The position numbers were made by a program, and so were the translations under genes. From Saprospira grandis DSM 2844 (GTDB lineage Bacteria; Bacteroidota; Bacteroidia; Chitinophagales; Saprospiraceae), in the NCBI RefSeq assembly GCF_000275825.1, contig NZ_JH719942.1, forward strand, positions 4,209,796-4,273,795: 64,000 nucleotides of DNA, read 5' to 3'. Position 1 is the stretch's first letter, and every line of letters starts with the position of its first letter. Below, in pieces: positions 1-8,566 of the stretch. The notes under the pieces are model-generated. The model did not search any database, was not told the DNA's origin, and saw nothing but the letters and a program-made list of their open reading frames with translations.

Positions 1-13
1 CCCAAAAAAAGAA
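1..13 (-). repeat. Possible end of a repeat copy cut by the window edge
   Basis: The window opens with CCCAAAAAAAG. Every minus-oriented copy of the window-wide repeat ends in GGCCCCAAAAAA, so these bases may be the last few of another copy lying mostly outside. The match is too short to be certain. Confidence 0.25.
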
Positions 14-61
14 ACAGACTATCTAGTTCTAGAGCAACTTCATTATCTTTCCTAAAAAAAG

Positions 62-250
62 ATGAGGTACCCTATATTTGTTCTCCTCCTATTTTTTGGA
101 TTACCGCTTTGGGCACAATCCTTAAAAGCCTATGAAAAGGCCGCTCAGGCCGCCCTAGATGGGGCCGATTACTACAATGCTATTTATTATTATGAGGCGG
201 TCTTGCAAAGCAAACCCCAGGCTGATATTTATTGGACTGAGTTTGTTTAA
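62..250 (+). pseudogene. Secreted TPR protein, truncated by an insertion sequence
   Basis: The N-terminus is a clear signal peptide (MRYPIFVLLLFFGLPLWAQ) followed by one TPR-like helix pair (residues about 22-55: AYEKAAQAALDGADYYNAIY, then YEAVLQSKPQADIYW). Similar starts occur in envelope TPR/OmpA-type proteins of Bacteroidota, but too little is left to name a family. Native sequence stops near base 238; the last four residues and the stop come from the inverted repeat of the insertion sequence. No continuation is visible beyond its far end at 1166, so the 3' part was lost as well as interrupted. Upstream is a short AT-rich leader. Confidence 0.7.
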
Positions 251-1166
251 AAATTTCGTTTTAGGAAAATAAGTATAAAGGCTAAATAGTGTAGACTCGC
301 CCAGTTGTCGGCTTTTCTTTCAAAACGAATGAGTAAAATTTTGAATGCGTCAATCCATGCGTTAGTTCGCTCAACAGAAAAGCGTTCTTTGTAAAGTTCC
401 TCATCTATAATATCTTGATAATAAGCTTTTTTCTATTTCTTTTGTTGTGGTCAATATTAGGGATAATGCCCATTTTTTGGTCAGTTTTCTCTAAGTTTTT
501 TGCTATCAAACCCTGCATCAGCATTCATAAATAAACCATCAGGAGAGATGTCTGAAAGCTGCAGATCGGCAAGCATTTTTGGAAATGACTCTCGATTTCA
601 AACAAATCATTATGGTTTCCCGCAAAAGGCGGAGACATAGCGATTGGCAGCCCATTTTTATCTGTGAGAAAGAGAGCATTTGTGGTTTTGGACTTTTTTC
701 GGCCCTGATAACCCACAGCTTCGCCCCTCTTTTCGCTGGGGTATGACTTCCGTCAAGCTGTATACTAGATAAATCTAAACAAGATTTTTCATGGGCTAGA
801 AATTGGATCCACACTTTTTGCCAAATACCAGACTCGGACCAGCTATTGAAGTAGTAATATACTGTTTGCCAGCAAATTAGAACTTCGTCAAAAAAAGATT
901 GTATCGGTAATTCTCTCCACTGACAACCTGTTTTAAGCCTATAAATTATCGCTTTAACAATTTGCCACAGAGGCGCTTTGGTTTTTCGAGCCAATTTTTT
1001 TTCGGGAAAAAATGCTAATATTTTTTCCGTAATAAATTCTTTTGATAAATTCACAACCATGTTGCAAAGCCTTTTTTTGTTTTTGTCGTAATCAACAATA
1101 ATAAGCGCTTTGCAGCATTTTTTTTTGCCTTAGTCTAGCTGCTGACTAAAAAATTTAAACAAGCTC
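239..1166 (-). mobile_element. Decayed IS5-family insertion sequence
   Basis: The ends form imperfect terminal inverted repeats: GAGTTTGTTTAAAAATTT at 239 reading inward and, on the other strand from 1166, GAGCTTGTTTAAATTTTTTA. Between them lies one broken transposase on the minus strand. No convincing target-site duplication is visible: the flanks are CT on the left and TA on the right, and the interrupted gene does not resume. A deletion or rearrangement after insertion is likely. The element truncates the TPR gene at 62. Confidence 0.75.
247..1060 (-). pseudogene. IS5-family DDE transposase, multiply frameshifted
   Basis: Starts at the ATG ending at 1060 with a DUF4096-type N-terminal domain (KAIIYRLKTGCQWRELP). 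Joining frames recovers a full DDE transposase: first Asp in QLDGSHTPAKRG, second in NADAGFDSK, Glu in ERFSVERTNAW, ending FLKRNF just before a TAA at 247-249. At least four frame changes are needed: a G-run near 731, an A-run near 577, near 487, and an A-run near 430. The first sits where IS427-type elements often use a programmed frameshift, so it may be natural. The other three look like decay. All lie in homopolymers, so base-calling error is the alternative. Confidence 0.75.
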
Positions 1167-1210
1167 TATATATATTTTGTTTACATTTGGGCCAAACAAG
1201 ACCCTATAAG

Positions 1211-2077
1211 ATGCAGGCCACTAAAGTTTTAAGTCGAGAACAAATTCTAGCTGACGATATGATTTTACATAGTTATGCCGATTTGATGCTTGGCCAACTT
1301 CCTCAGATTATAGATGAATTTTATGATCGGATGCTGAGCCAATCTGAGTTTAAGCATTTTTTTAGCTCCGAGCAGCAAATCAAACAGCTCAAAGCCTTAC
1401 ATCAAAGTTATTGGACCGACTTCTGGAGCCTAGACTTTGATGAAGCCTATCAGGAAAAGCGAAAAAATATTGGTTTGGTGCATGCGCGTATTGGTTTGCC
1501 GCTTAAATTTTATTTTGAGGGCATGGTGTTATTTGGCCACCTTTTTCGAGAAGTTTTTAGAACCCTAAAGCTAAAAGATTTTGACCTTTTAGAGGCTTTT
1601 CATATGCGTATCGAGCAGGAAATCGCCATCATTGTAGATAGCTACAACCAGCGAAAAGAGGCTGTTTTGGAAGAGGAAAATCTTCAGTTGGCGGCACCAC
1701 TCTCTCAGATTTGGGACGATATTCTATTTTTGCCTTTGGTGGGTATTTTGCACAAAAAGCGGCTCAAGGAAGTCATTAAACAGGCCTTGCACAAGGTTTC
1801 TGAGGTTTCGGCCAAGGTCTTTATTTTAGATATCAAAGGCTTACATCATTTGCAATTGGATGAAGCCAAGGGCTTGTTGCAATTGCTCAAAGCTGTTCAG
1901 CTGATGGGTTGTAAACCTTTGGTCTCGGGCATTAGCCCAATTATGGCCCAAACCTTATTGGAGTTAGATATTCAGCTGAAAAAAATAAATGCCCAAAGCA
2001 GTATGAAAGAGGCTTTAAGTAAGGCTTATGCCTTTAAAAATCTAAAATTGGTTAATTTGCAGGAGTTAGCGATTTAA
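1211..2077 (+). CDS. Globin-coupled sensor: protoglobin domain fused to RsbR-type STAS domain
   Basis: Residues about 1-155 match the sensor-globin/protoglobin fold; the haem-ligating His is probably that in IGLVHARIGLP. Residues about 165-285 form a STAS domain of the RsbR kind (VFILDIKGLHHLQL, then LVSGISPIMAQTLLEL). Such proteins normally sense gas or redox through haem and sit in stressosome complexes. The Thr that follows the DIxG strand in RsbR proteins is Leu here, and the second Thr before GI is Ser, so phosphorylation control may be lost or changed. ATG at 1211 is preferred to an in-frame TTG at 1187 beside the insertion-sequence edge. It stands alone with no kinase neighbour. Confidence 0.8.
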   Translation: MQATKVLSREQILADDMILHSYADLMLGQLPQIIDEFYDRMLSQSEFKHFFSSEQQIKQLKALHQSYWTDFWSLDFDEAYQEKRKNIGLVHARIGLPLKFYFEGMVLFGHLFREVFRTLKLKDFDLLEAFHMRIEQEIAIIVDSYNQRKEAVLEEENLQLAAPLSQIWDDILFLPLVGILHKKRLKEVIKQALHKVSEVSAKVFILDIKGLHHLQLDEAKGLLQLLKAVQLMGCKPLVSGISPIMAQTLLELDIQLKKINAQSSMKEALSKAYAFKNLKLVNLQELAI

Positions 2078-2280
2078 ACTGTTCTTGCGCCCACCAAAAA
2101 ATGAGCTCATCGAGCTGTTTGATTTACCCTGGAGCAATTTTAGAATTGAAAACGGCCCAAATCCAACTTTGGGTCTATCTTAAAAAAACTGCTCATCCCC
2201 CCTTATCAAAGATTTAGAAAACTGCATCAAAAAGGGGTAGACATTGCTGTATTTCGTTAACTTATTGTAGTTTTACACTC

Positions 2281-2415
2281 TTTTTTTAGGGGCCTCCGCA
2301 GCAAGCTGCGGCGCTACGCTACAGGGCTCGCAAGTCTGCTCGGCCCTGCACAAAATTCGCTGCGCTCATTTTGTTGGGTCTGCGGCTTCGCCGCCCCCTT
2401 CCGCATCGCTAGGCC
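2281..2415 (+). repeat. Modular GC-rich repeat, copy 1
   Basis: Begins TTTTTTTAGGGGCC, then stem-loop 1 (CCGCAGC/GCTGCGG), the block GGGCTCGC...CTGCTCGGCCCT, an imperfect stem-loop 2 built on CAAAATTCG/CATTTTG, GGTCTG, stem-loop 3 (GCGGCTTCGCCGC) and ends ATCGCTAGGCC. It lies in the 407-bp gap between the globin-STAS gene and the helicase. The remaining gap sequence (2078-2280, 2416-2484) shows no gene or clear signal. Confidence 0.85.
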
Positions 2416-2484
2416 GGCTCGACAAATAGCCCTAAAGGGCAAAAAGGGCCTTTGGCCCAAGGCTAGCTCATTAACTACAGATTT

Positions 2485-3867
2485 ATGTCTATTACTAAAG
2501 AAAATTTTGGCCCTCTTGGCCTCTCCCCTCAATATATTAAGGCCCTAGAAGATTTGGGTTTTGAACAACCCACCGGCATCCAAGAAAAAGCAATTCCACT
2601 CATTCGTGGAGGGCAACACCTCATTGGCATTGCCCAAACCGGAACCGGAAAAACAGCAGCTTATCTCCTGCCTTCTTTGCAAAAACTGCAATATCATCAG
2701 CCCGATTTTATTCGGGCCATTATTATGGTGCCTACCAAAGAATTGGTTTTGCAGGTTTTAGAACAACAACAAGAGCTAGCCAAATATACCGACATTAAAA
2801 TGGTGGGCCTTTATGGCGGCGTGGGCTGGCAAAAACAAGCCAAACAACTAGAAGCAGGCACCGATATGGTAGTTTGCACCCCCCGCCGCCTCTTCGAACT
2901 CTACGAAAGAATGAATTTGGACCTCAGAAAGGTAGAAATTCTGATCCTAGATGAAGCCGACCGCATGCTCGATATGGGCTTCCGTTCTCAAATCAATACC
3001 CTTTTGGACCTCCTGCCCCGAAAAAAACAAAATTTGCTTTTTTCGGCCACCTTCTCGCCAGAAGTGGAAGAGCTCAGCTGGAACTTTATGGATTTTCCCC
3101 ATAAAGTAGAAATTACCCCAGAAGCCACCCCCGTAGAAACCGTAGAACAACGACTCTACTATACCTCGAACTTTGGAACAAAACTCAACCTTTTGGTCCA
3201 CCTTTTCCAAAAAGAAGAGAACTTTAATCGAGTCATCATTTTTGTCCGCTCCAAACGTAGCGCCAACAAAGTTTTTGAGGCCTTAAAACGCGCCAAACTA
3301 GAAGGCGAAATGCGCCTGATCCACTCCAATAAGGGCCAAAATAGCCGAATCAATGCCTTTAAGGAGTTTAAAGAAGGGCTGTTGCGCATTCTTGTGAGTA
3401 CCGATGTCATGGCCCGAGGTATTGATATTCCAGAAGTGAGCCATGTCATTAACTTTGAGGTGCCCCGCCTACATGAAGATTATGTCCACCGCATTGGCCG
3501 CACAGGAAGAGCCTTTCATACAGGAACAGCCATTAGCTTTGCCCAAGCGGCAGAGCAATATCACATTCAGAAAATCCAAAAGAAAATCCGAATGGCTATT
3601 CCAGTTTATGAGCTGCCTAGCAATTTGGAGATTCCAGAAACCCCCTTTGACGAACGGCAAGAAATTGCCAAGGAAATAGACCACCAAAAAAGAAAGGATG
3701 ACCCCAATTTCCAGGGGGCCTTTCATGATAAAAAGGATTACAAACAGAAGCAAAAACAAAAAAGCGGCAAACGCAAACGGCAGTTTAATGGTAAGGCCAA
3801 AAGCTATATTCAAAAAACTACGCCCAAAAAGAAAACGACCTCTAAGCGCAATCGCCACAAAAAGTAA
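2485..3867 (+). CDS. DEAD-box ATP-dependent RNA helicase, RhlE-like
   Basis: Unwinds RNA duplexes with ATP, typically in ribosome assembly or mRNA turnover in the cytoplasm. All superfamily-2 motifs are visible: Q-motif GFEQPTGIQ (about 25-33), Walker A AQTGTGKT (50-57), PTKELV, DEAD in LDEADRMLDMGF (about 156), SATF, and HRIGRTGR (about 335). A Lys/Arg-rich tail from about residue 400, ending KRNRHKK, probably binds RNA. At 460 residues the length is normal for RhlE-type enzymes. Its stop is followed within 7 nt by the start of the CDF transporter, so the two are probably co-transcribed. Confidence 0.93.
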   Translation: MSITKENFGPLGLSPQYIKALEDLGFEQPTGIQEKAIPLIRGGQHLIGIAQTGTGKTAAYLLPSLQKLQYHQPDFIRAIIMVPTKELVLQVLEQQQELAKYTDIKMVGLYGGVGWQKQAKQLEAGTDMVVCTPRRLFELYERMNLDLRKVEILILDEADRMLDMGFRSQINTLLDLLPRKKQNLLFSATFSPEVEELSWNFMDFPHKVEITPEATPVETVEQRLYYTSNFGTKLNLLVHLFQKEENFNRVIIFVRSKRSANKVFEALKRAKLEGEMRLIHSNKGQNSRINAFKEFKEGLLRILVSTDVMARGIDIPEVSHVINFEVPRLHEDYVHRIGRTGRAFHTGTAISFAQAAEQYHIQKIQKKIRMAIPVYELPSNLEIPETPFDERQEIAKEIDHQKRKDDPNFQGAFHDKKDYKQKQKQKSGKRKRQFNGKAKSYIQKTTPKKKTTSKRNRHKK

Positions 3868-3873
3868 TGCATT

Positions 3874-4878
3874 TTGGACCAGCAGAATATCCGGCTACAG
3901 GCTTGGGCGGTCCTCTTGGGGGCCTTGCTTCTAGCTGCCAAGTTTATCGCCTACTTTTACACCAACTCTAGTAGTATCTTAACCGATGCCCTAGAGAGTA
4001 TTATCAACGTAGTGGCAGGAGCGCTGGGGCTATATAGCCTCATTCTAGCCGCCCGCCCCAAAGATGAAAACCATCCTTATGGGCATGGAAAAGTAGAGTT
4101 TATTTCTGCTGGGGTCGAGGGCACCCTTATCGTTTTGGCGGGCATACTTATTATTGGCCAAGGAAGTTACCGCCTTTTTGCTGGCAACTACCAACTGCAG
4201 CCTATTGATTTGGGGCTATATATTACGGCCTTTGCTGGAGCCGTCAACTACTTTTTGGGCCATTTGGCCGAAAAGCAAGGCAAAAAAACACATTCTTTGG
4301 CGCTGGTGGCCAGTGGACAACACCTAAAATCAGATGCCTACTCTACCCTAGGGCTTATTTTGGGCCTTATTCTCATCATGGTTTTGCAATATCAGGCTGC
4401 AGATAGCTTCTGGATACAATTAACCGATAATATCGTCGCTATTCTATTTGGGGGGCTCATTGCCTATACGGGCTATCATATTATCAGAAAATCTTTGGCC
4501 GGTATTATGGATGAGCTAGATTATGAGCTGGTCCATAAAATTGTACAAGATTTACAAGATAACCGAAAAGAAAACTGGATTGATGTGCACAACCTGCGCA
4601 TCATTAAGTATGGGAGCGACCTACATATTGACTGTCACCTCTCGGTGCCTTGGTACTTCGATATCCGAGAAGGGCATGATGAAGTAGAAGCCCTAGAAGA
4701 ACTCTTGCGCGAAAAATTATCTTCGCCTGTAGAGCTTTTTGTGCATTTAGATGCCTGCCGCCCCAGTTCTTGCCCCCTTTGCAGCAAAAAAGACTGCCCC
4801 AAACGAAGGTCCAAATTTGAGGGGCAGCTGGCCTGGACCGCAGACAATATTTTGCTCAATAAAATGCATGGCCGCTAG
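3874..4878 (+). CDS. Cation diffusion facilitator (CDF) family divalent-metal transporter
   Basis: Inner-membrane exporter of divalent metals such as zinc, iron or manganese. Several membrane segments occupy residues about 10-200. The metal-site signatures are DALES (about 38-42), HPYGHGKVE (67-75) and HxxxD in HLKSDAYS (about 150). A cytoplasmic domain follows, then an unusual Cys-rich tail (CRPSSCPLCSKKDCPKR, about 297-313) that could bind metal. The only in-frame start near the helicase stop is TTG at 3874; an ATG at 3867 overlapping that stop is in another frame and terminates. The substrate cannot be fixed from sequence. Confidence 0.88.
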   Translation: MDQQNIRLQAWAVLLGALLLAAKFIAYFYTNSSSILTDALESIINVVAGALGLYSLILAARPKDENHPYGHGKVEFISAGVEGTLIVLAGILIIGQGSYRLFAGNYQLQPIDLGLYITAFAGAVNYFLGHLAEKQGKKTHSLALVASGQHLKSDAYSTLGLILGLILIMVLQYQAADSFWIQLTDNIVAILFGGLIAYTGYHIIRKSLAGIMDELDYELVHKIVQDLQDNRKENWIDVHNLRIIKYGSDLHIDCHLSVPWYFDIREGHDEVEALEELLREKLSSPVELFVHLDACRPSSCPLCSKKDCPKRRSKFEGQLAWTADNILLNKMHGR

Positions 4879-4890
4879 TCTGCCGCCCCC

Positions 4891-5048
4891 TAAGCAGGCG
4901 AAGCCTGCAACGGCTGAGGGATGGAAACTGGGGCGGCGAAGCCGCAGACCCAAGTTTTTGAGCGCAGCGAAAAAACTGCAGGGCCGAGCAGACCTGCGAG
5001 CCAGGACAGAGCCCGACCCGACCGAAGGGAGGGGCAGCCCCAAAAAAA
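4891..5048 (-). repeat. Modular GC-rich repeat, copy 2
   Basis: Read on the minus strand it starts TTTTTTTGGGGCTGCCCC and carries CTGCTCGGCCCTGCAG, stem-loop 2 (TTTTTTCGCTGCGCTCAAAAA), GGTCTGCGGCTTCGCCGCC and CCATCCCTCAGCCG. The 3' block resembles copy 15 (CCATCCCTAGGCC). It lies between the CDF gene and the CHAT gene, oriented against both. Confidence 0.8.
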
Positions 5049-5141
5049 TAGCTAGATATAAACAATAAGTTAAGGCTTCACTTTTAGAACAATTGGGCAT
5101 TGTGTATCTTGGGAGTACCCACCCTATAAATTTAGCCCAAA

Positions 5142-6716
5142 ATGTTTAGAATCCTAATCTTGAGCCTCTTTGGCTGCTTTGCCCTTAATTTATCTTGGGC
5201 GCAGACGGTTCCTACAGATAGCCTGCCTGCTGTAGATAGCTTTAATCTTCAGCAGATTGATCGCCTTTTTGAGCATTTAGAAGAAAATTGGTCCTCATTG
5301 TCGGCAGAAAAGCAAGAAAATTTGCTCCAAGAAGCCGCTTTATATCTAGAAAGAGGGCTTTTGTCTCCTCAGAGCCATGCGCAAAAATATAGCTGGATCC
5401 AGCAGTATAAACGGATTCGAGACCGAGCTATGTTTAAGCAGCAAGCCTTGGCCCAACTATCGGATAGTCTGCAGCAGTATTCTTTAGCTGATTTGCAGGC
5501 CAATTTGCCCGATAAAACCGCTTGCCTAGAGTATTTCTGGGGCGATTTTATGGTGTATGTTTTTTATGTGGACCAGGAAACTGCGCAGTTTCTTCGCCTA
5601 GGCCTAGCCTCTGATCAATTGGCTGAAGAGCTAGAACAATTTAGGCAACAATTAAGCGACCCAAAACAACTAGAGTTAGGCGAAGCAGAACTAATCGACC
5701 CTTTTATTCAGCAATCTTCAGCTTTGTATGAGCAGCTTTTGGCCCCCTTAACGAGCTTGCTGCCTAGCAACAAAAAACTACTGATTATTCCTGATGGTCC
5801 CTTATTACAGCTTCCTTTTGAGGCTTTACTTCATCGGCCAGCGGGCAAAAGACGCTTTGGCGATCTGCCCTATTTGATAAAAGATAAAGCCATTTTTTAC
5901 CACTATAGCAGTAGCCTTTTTTTAGAACAACAGAAAGACCTGCCCAAAAAAGGCGGCCAAATGTTGGCTATTGCAGGATCTTACACAGAAGGGCAAGGCC
6001 GAAAACTAGAAAGTTTGCCCAAAACACGCCTAGAAATTGGGCGACTCGCTCGGCAGTTTGAGGGCCGTTTTTTACTGGATAGCCTAGCTACCGAAGCTAA
6101 TTTTAAGGCCAATATTAAACGTTATGCCGTGATTCATTTGGCTATGCACAGCCTGCAAAATAAAGCAGAACCGCTGCAGTCTGGGCTCGCTTTTTCTAAT
6201 GTGCCGCAAAAGGAGGAAGACAATCTGCTGATGGCCAGTGAAATTATGAATTTGCCCATTTCTGCCGATTTGGTGGTCCTTTCTGCCTGCGAAACAGCCG
6301 TGGGCCGCTTCCAACAAGGAAATGCAACGGCCTCTTTGGCTAGGGCCTTTATGTATGCTGGCACTCCTGCCGCTCTTGTTAGTCTTTGGCAGGTAAATGA
6401 CGAGAGCACGGCTATCCTTATGGAGGATTATTACCGACAAATTGCGGCTGGGGCAGATAAAAGCAGTGCCTTGCAAAGGGCCAAATTAAAATACCTTTCG
6501 GCCAGTAAAAATAGCTTGGCTGGCCACCCCATTTTTTGGGCCGCTTTTGTCCAAATTGGTATTGATCAACCGCTCTACTTAGCCGAAAAAACCATCGGAA
6601 ACGCCCTGCTTTTTTTGGCCAGCATTTTTGCTGGGGGCATTGGCTTAATTCTAATTTTGTTGGTGATCTTTCGCTGGCGACGACATGCTGATGCAGAAGG
6701 AATTTACCGAAAATAA
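5142..6716 (+). CDS. Secreted, membrane-anchored CHAT-domain protease
   Basis: CHAT domains are caspase-like cysteine peptidase domains. A signal peptide (FGCFALNLSWAQ) precedes an alpha-helical region (about 25-190) and the CHAT domain (about 200-480). The catalytic dyad is visible: His in VIHLAMHS (about 336) and Cys in LSACETAVG (about 382). A transmembrane helix at about 487-508 (LLFLASIFAGGIGLILILLV) is followed by a basic end (RWRRH). The catalytic part is therefore predicted outside the cytoplasm, anchored by its C-terminus. The N-terminal TPR array seen in many CHAT proteins is short or absent. No partner substrate gene is adjacent; the next gene is convergent. The role is unknown. 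Confidence 0.85.
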   Translation: MFRILILSLFGCFALNLSWAQTVPTDSLPAVDSFNLQQIDRLFEHLEENWSSLSAEKQENLLQEAALYLERGLLSPQSHAQKYSWIQQYKRIRDRAMFKQQALAQLSDSLQQYSLADLQANLPDKTACLEYFWGDFMVYVFYVDQETAQFLRLGLASDQLAEELEQFRQQLSDPKQLELGEAELIDPFIQQSSALYEQLLAPLTSLLPSNKKLLIIPDGPLLQLPFEALLHRPAGKRRFGDLPYLIKDKAIFYHYSSSLFLEQQKDLPKKGGQMLAIAGSYTEGQGRKLESLPKTRLEIGRLARQFEGRFLLDSLATEANFKANIKRYAVIHLAMHSLQNKAEPLQSGLAFSNVPQKEEDNLLMASEIMNLPISADLVVLSACETAVGRFQQGNATASLARAFMYAGTPAALVSLWQVNDESTAILMEDYYRQIAAGADKSSALQRAKLKYLSASKNSLAGHPIFWAAFVQIGIDQPLYLAEKTIGNALLFLASIFAGGIGLILILLVIFRWRRHADAEGIYRK

Positions 6717-6721
6717 CTAGC

Positions 6722-6883
6722 TTTTGGGGCCCGCGGCCGGCTAGCCTTCGGCTAGGTCGGCCGCCGCTATGCTGCGCGGCTCGCAGGTCTGCTCGGCCCT
6801 TCACAAAACTTCGCTAACGCTCGTTTTGCTCGGTCTGGCCTTCGGCCACCGCTGCGCAGCGCTGGGCCAGCTGGACCAAAAAA
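6722..6883 (+). repeat. Modular GC-rich repeat, copy 3
   Basis: Starts 5 nt after the CHAT stop with TTTTGGGGCCCGCGG. Stem-loop 1 is GGCTAGCC-TTCG-GGCTAGG. It continues with GCTCGGCCCT, stem-loop 2 (CAAAACTTCG...CGTTTTG), GGTCTGGCCTTCGGCCA, and CGCTGGGCCA, then GGACCAAAAAA. The last A-run serves on the other strand as the U-tract of the next terminator. Confidence 0.88.
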
Positions 6884-6907
6884 GGAGGAGCGATTTCTCG
6901 CTCCTCC
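6878..6907 (-). terminator. Rho-independent terminator of the persulfide dioxygenase gene
   Basis: Perfect 10-bp stem GGAGGAGCGA/TCGCTCCTCC at 6884-6907. In minus-strand reading it is followed by TTTTTT, the complement of the A-run that ends repeat copy 3. Confidence 0.85.
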
Positions 6908-6951
6908 CTGCTTGACAACTATTGTATTGTCCTCTTGCTATAACTAATACA

Positions 6952-8337
6952 CTAAACCAAGGGTTCTTTTGCAGCCGTCCAGGCCTTAATTCCGCCACTA
7001 AAGTTTTTAATATTCTTAAAACCCATTTGGACCAAAATACTGTAGCCAATAGCGGCACGATCTCCAGCCTGACAATGTAGAATAATCGCTTCATTGCGGT
7101 CTACATCTTTGGCTAGTTCATAAAGTTTGCCCAAAAAGAAATGTTCTGCGCCTTCAATATGACCTTCTTTGTATTCTTTGGCCGAGCGAATATCAAAAAT
7201 GCGATACTCTTCTTTTAGTGCTTTCACTTCTGCTAGCTCAATAATATCGGGCTGCTGTAGCTCTTGCGGATAGGCCGCAGTAGCAGGCAAAAATCCTTTG
7301 AAATTATCTAGGCCGATGCGCATAAGTTTTCGGCGGAGCTCATCAATTTGGTCCTCAGCGGCCAAAAGCATAAAGTCCTTATCATAATCGAGGAACCAGC
7401 CGGCCCAAGTAGAAAAGGCATTATTATGCGGAATATTTAGCGTGCCGGGAATAAAACCCTCTTTTTCGACCTCTGTTCTGGGGCGAGCATCAATTAGAGG
7501 GATGCCTGCTTGCATAGCGGCGGCTACCGTCTGCCAATCGAGTTCTTGAGCGGGGGCCAATTTGGTTAGTAAGGGGCGCTCTACTCTATTGAGCAACTTC
7601 ATTTTGGCAAAATACTTTGGCGGCTCGGGTTGGTCCTCTAGCAGATAATCGGTAAAAGCTTTATCGTCATCGGCTAATTGACAGGCCCAGTTACGGATTT
7701 TCTCATAGCCTACGGTACTGCTAGGCACGGCCCCAAGGGCCTTACCACAGGCAGATCCGGCGCCATGTCCGGGCCAAAGCTGAATAAAATCGGGTAATTC
7801 TTTAAATCGGCGGACAGAAGCCAGCATTTGCTTGGCCCCTTCATCTTGGGTACCTTTAATCCCTGCGGCTTTTTCCAACAAATCGGGTCGTCCGATATCG
7901 CCAACAAAGACAAAATCTCCAGTAAAGAGCATAACGGGTTCTTCTGTTGCGGGTGTATCGGTGAGTAAGAAGCTGATACTTTCTGGAGTATGGCCAGGCG
8001 TATGCCAAACCTCAAACTTGAGATTGCCCAACCAAAATTCGTCGCCATCTTTTAAGCCTTCATGCGGAAACTCATATTCCCAGCCCTCGCCACCTTCAGC
8101 GGAGAGATACATTTTGGCCCCAGTTAGTTCGGCCAATTCTCGGCTACCGGCCAAAAAGTCTGCATGAATATGTGTTTCTAGGATATGCGTAATCGTAAAG
8201 CCCTCTTGCTTGGCAATATCTAGATAAGTATCTACATCCCGTTTAGGATCGATTACGGCGGCCACACCTGCTTTTTGGCAAGCGATCATATAGCTAGCTT
8301 GAGCTAGACTTTTATCATAAATGTGCTTAAAAAACAT
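6952..8337 (-). CDS. MBL-fold persulfide dioxygenase fused to two rhodanese domains
   Basis: The N-terminal metallo-beta-lactamase domain (about 1-240) has the metal motif ETHIHADF (His56, His58, Asp60), HTPGHTPES and GDFVFVGDIGRPD, as in ETHE1-like persulfide dioxygenases that oxidise glutathione persulfide to sulfite. Two rhodanese domains follow. The first (DARPRTEVEKEGFIPGTLNIP) lacks an active Cys; the second has the loop HCQAGDRA with Cys. Such fusions join sulfide oxidation to sulfur transfer. An upstream in-frame extension runs into repeat copy 4 and is rejected; ATG ending at 8337 (MFFKHIYD) starts the conserved fold. The peroxiredoxin gene lies upstream on the same strand, so a shared role in thiol redox is plausible. 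Confidence 0.9.
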   Translation of the reverse strand: MFFKHIYDKSLAQASYMIACQKAGVAAVIDPKRDVDTYLDIAKQEGFTITHILETHIHADFLAGSRELAELTGAKMYLSAEGGEGWEYEFPHEGLKDGDEFWLGNLKFEVWHTPGHTPESISFLLTDTPATEEPVMLFTGDFVFVGDIGRPDLLEKAAGIKGTQDEGAKQMLASVRRFKELPDFIQLWPGHGAGSACGKALGAVPSSTVGYEKIRNWACQLADDDKAFTDYLLEDQPEPPKYFAKMKLLNRVERPLLTKLAPAQELDWQTVAAAMQAGIPLIDARPRTEVEKEGFIPGTLNIPHNNAFSTWAGWFLDYDKDFMLLAAEDQIDELRRKLMRIGLDNFKGFLPATAAYPQELQQPDIIELAEVKALKEEYRIFDIRSAKEYKEGHIEGAEHFFLGKLYELAKDVDRNEAIILHCQAGDRAAIGYSILVQMGFKNIKNFSGGIKAWTAAKEPLV

Positions 8338-8415
8338 AGTTCGGAATATTTGGAGGATTGGCTCCTCTGGGTTGGGAAAAAATAATTGGAGTGACAAATT
8401 TGGTCCTCTACGTTT

Positions 8416-8559
8416 TGCAGGCCCGAAGGGCCGCAGGCTGAGCTGCCTGGCGGGTGGCCCGAAGGGCCAGACCAAGCCAGCTTGCTGGCGAAGGGCCGAG
8501 CAGACTTGCGAGCCCAGAGGGGAGCGACCCAGCCGAAGGCTGGGGCAGCCCCTAAAAAA
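8416..8559 (-). repeat. Modular GC-rich repeat, copy 4
   Basis: On the minus strand it begins TTTTTTAGGGGCTGCCCC about 7 nt beyond the peroxiredoxin stop. It contains CTGCTCGGCCCTTCGCC, stem-loop 2 (GCCAGC/GCTGGC), TTGGTCTGGCCCTTCGGGCCACC and a variable end. It lies between the peroxiredoxin and the persulfide dioxygenase. Confidence 0.85.
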
Positions 8560-8566
8560 TAATCTC

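Noticed and set aside
239-1166. Target-site duplication of the insertion sequence
   Set aside because: Flanking bases (CT left, TA right) do not match; none can be supported.
2314-2532. Open frame on the minus strand over repeat copy 1 and the helicase start
   Set aside because: It consists of repeat sequence and the antisense of the helicase; Arg/Ala/Pro-rich peptide of the kind produced by every copy.
4747-5100. Several overlapping open frames on both strands through copy 2
   Set aside because: GC-rich repeat sequence stays open in most frames by composition; no start or family signal.
8338-8475. N-terminal extension of the persulfide dioxygenase
   Set aside because: The added 46 residues are translated repeat copy 4; the conserved fold begins at the ATG ending at 8337.
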